Shown one piece after another: positions 63,949 through 64,000 of a stretch of 64,000 nt of DNA. Positions within the stretch are counted from its first letter, which is position 1. Each line of letters opens with the position of its first letter. The stretch comes from JBBWZH01 sp035544115 (GTDB taxonomy: Bacteria > Actinomycetota > Actinomycetes > Mycobacteriales > CADCTP01): contig OY970235.1 of NCBI GenBank assembly GCA_963714145.1, forward strand, positions 6,634,001-6,698,000, given 5' to 3'. The position numbers and the translations under genes are program-made. The notes below the pieces were generated by a model. That model was not told the origin of the DNA. It made no database searches and was given only the letters and a program-made list of their open reading frames with translations.

Positions 63949-64000
63949 CCGAGGAGTCAACGGACGTCCTCGTCGTCGGCAGCGGGTTCGGCGGCGCGAT
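63945..64000 (+). CDS. GMC-type FAD oxidoreductase, N-terminal fragment (cut by window end)
   Basis: ATG 63945 overlaps the DUF5987 stop by four bases. The 18 visible residues include the Rossmann dinucleotide motif VLVVGSGFGGA. This opening, and coupling to DUF5987, suggest the GMC-family oxidoreductase common in enediyne clusters (E9-like). The rest of the gene is outside the window. Confidence 0.65.
   Translation, partial: MTEESTDVLVVGSGFGGA

Noticed and set aside
1..64000. tRNA, rRNA, CRISPR arrays, insertion sequences or phage attachment sites
   Set aside because: I saw no transposase or integrase frame, no cloverleaf-like gene and no short regular repeat-spacer pattern. Short RNAs could be missed by eye.

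Overview
The window is high-GC actinomycete DNA: codons nearly saturated with G/C in the third position, many GTG and TTG starts, AfsR-type and ECF42 regulators, and mycothiol- and F420-associated families. Nothing in it fixes the genus; Micromonosporaceae or Pseudonocardiales would both fit.

Positions 1-5.9 kb look like ordinary chromosome: the end of a DUF5996 gene, three secreted proteins of unknown role (one with a carbohydrate-binding-module-2 fold) and a large AfsR-type regulator. An AT-richer His-rich membrane protein gene (6123-6704) and about 570 bp without a gene follow.

From 7.27 kb to the right edge the window holds most of an enediyne biosynthetic gene cluster, probably of the 9-membered class. 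The core set is present: the iterative enediyne polyketide synthase PKSE (7271-13064, minus), thioesterase E10, membrane protein UnbU/E5, UnbV/E4, two UnbL-type (DUF1702) proteins, a flavin reductase, an SgcJ homologue, and at the right edge a DUF5987 protein coupled to a GMC oxidoreductase that continues outside. Known biochemistry of the families is that PKSE plus the thioesterase make a linear heptaene, and the other core proteins are needed to turn it into the enediyne. An SgcF-type epoxide hydrolase, an SgcC5-type free condensation enzyme, an adenylation-carrier didomain and an SgcC-type FADH2 hydroxylase point to a 9-membered core carrying an ester-linked acyl group. No glycosyltransferase, deoxysugar gene, aminomutase or recognisable chromophore-binding apoprotein is in view.

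Layout: 7.3-18.0 kb PKSE, two P450s, an O-methyltransferase and a TIGR03084-type protein; 18.3-21.6 kb a secreted PQQ-type propeller and an ECF42/YCII pair that look like passengers; 21.7-29.7 kb hydroxylase, KedN5-type B12 radical SAM enzyme, methyltransferase, UnbL, AhpD-like protein and AraC regulator; 29.8-34.7 kb a minus-strand core operon (methyltransferase-unbV-unbU-thioesterase-flavin reductase); 34.9-41.7 kb two MFS exporters, a RibD-type reductase, a zinc-ribbon methyltransferase and the epoxide hydrolase; 41.9-60.2 kb a tightly coupled 15-gene plus-strand tailoring operon; 60.3-64 kb HxlR regulator, second UnbL, second AraC regulator, DUF5987 and GMC oxidoreductase. Several convergent gene pairs are separated by perfect GC-rich hairpins. 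Both AraC regulators contain a TTA codon, suggesting bldA control.

Three genes (PKSE at its phosphopantetheinyl transferase domain, the DUF2855 gene, and the second unbL) are each broken by one apparent extra base. The downstream reading frames are intact and well conserved, so sequencing error is as likely as real mutation.
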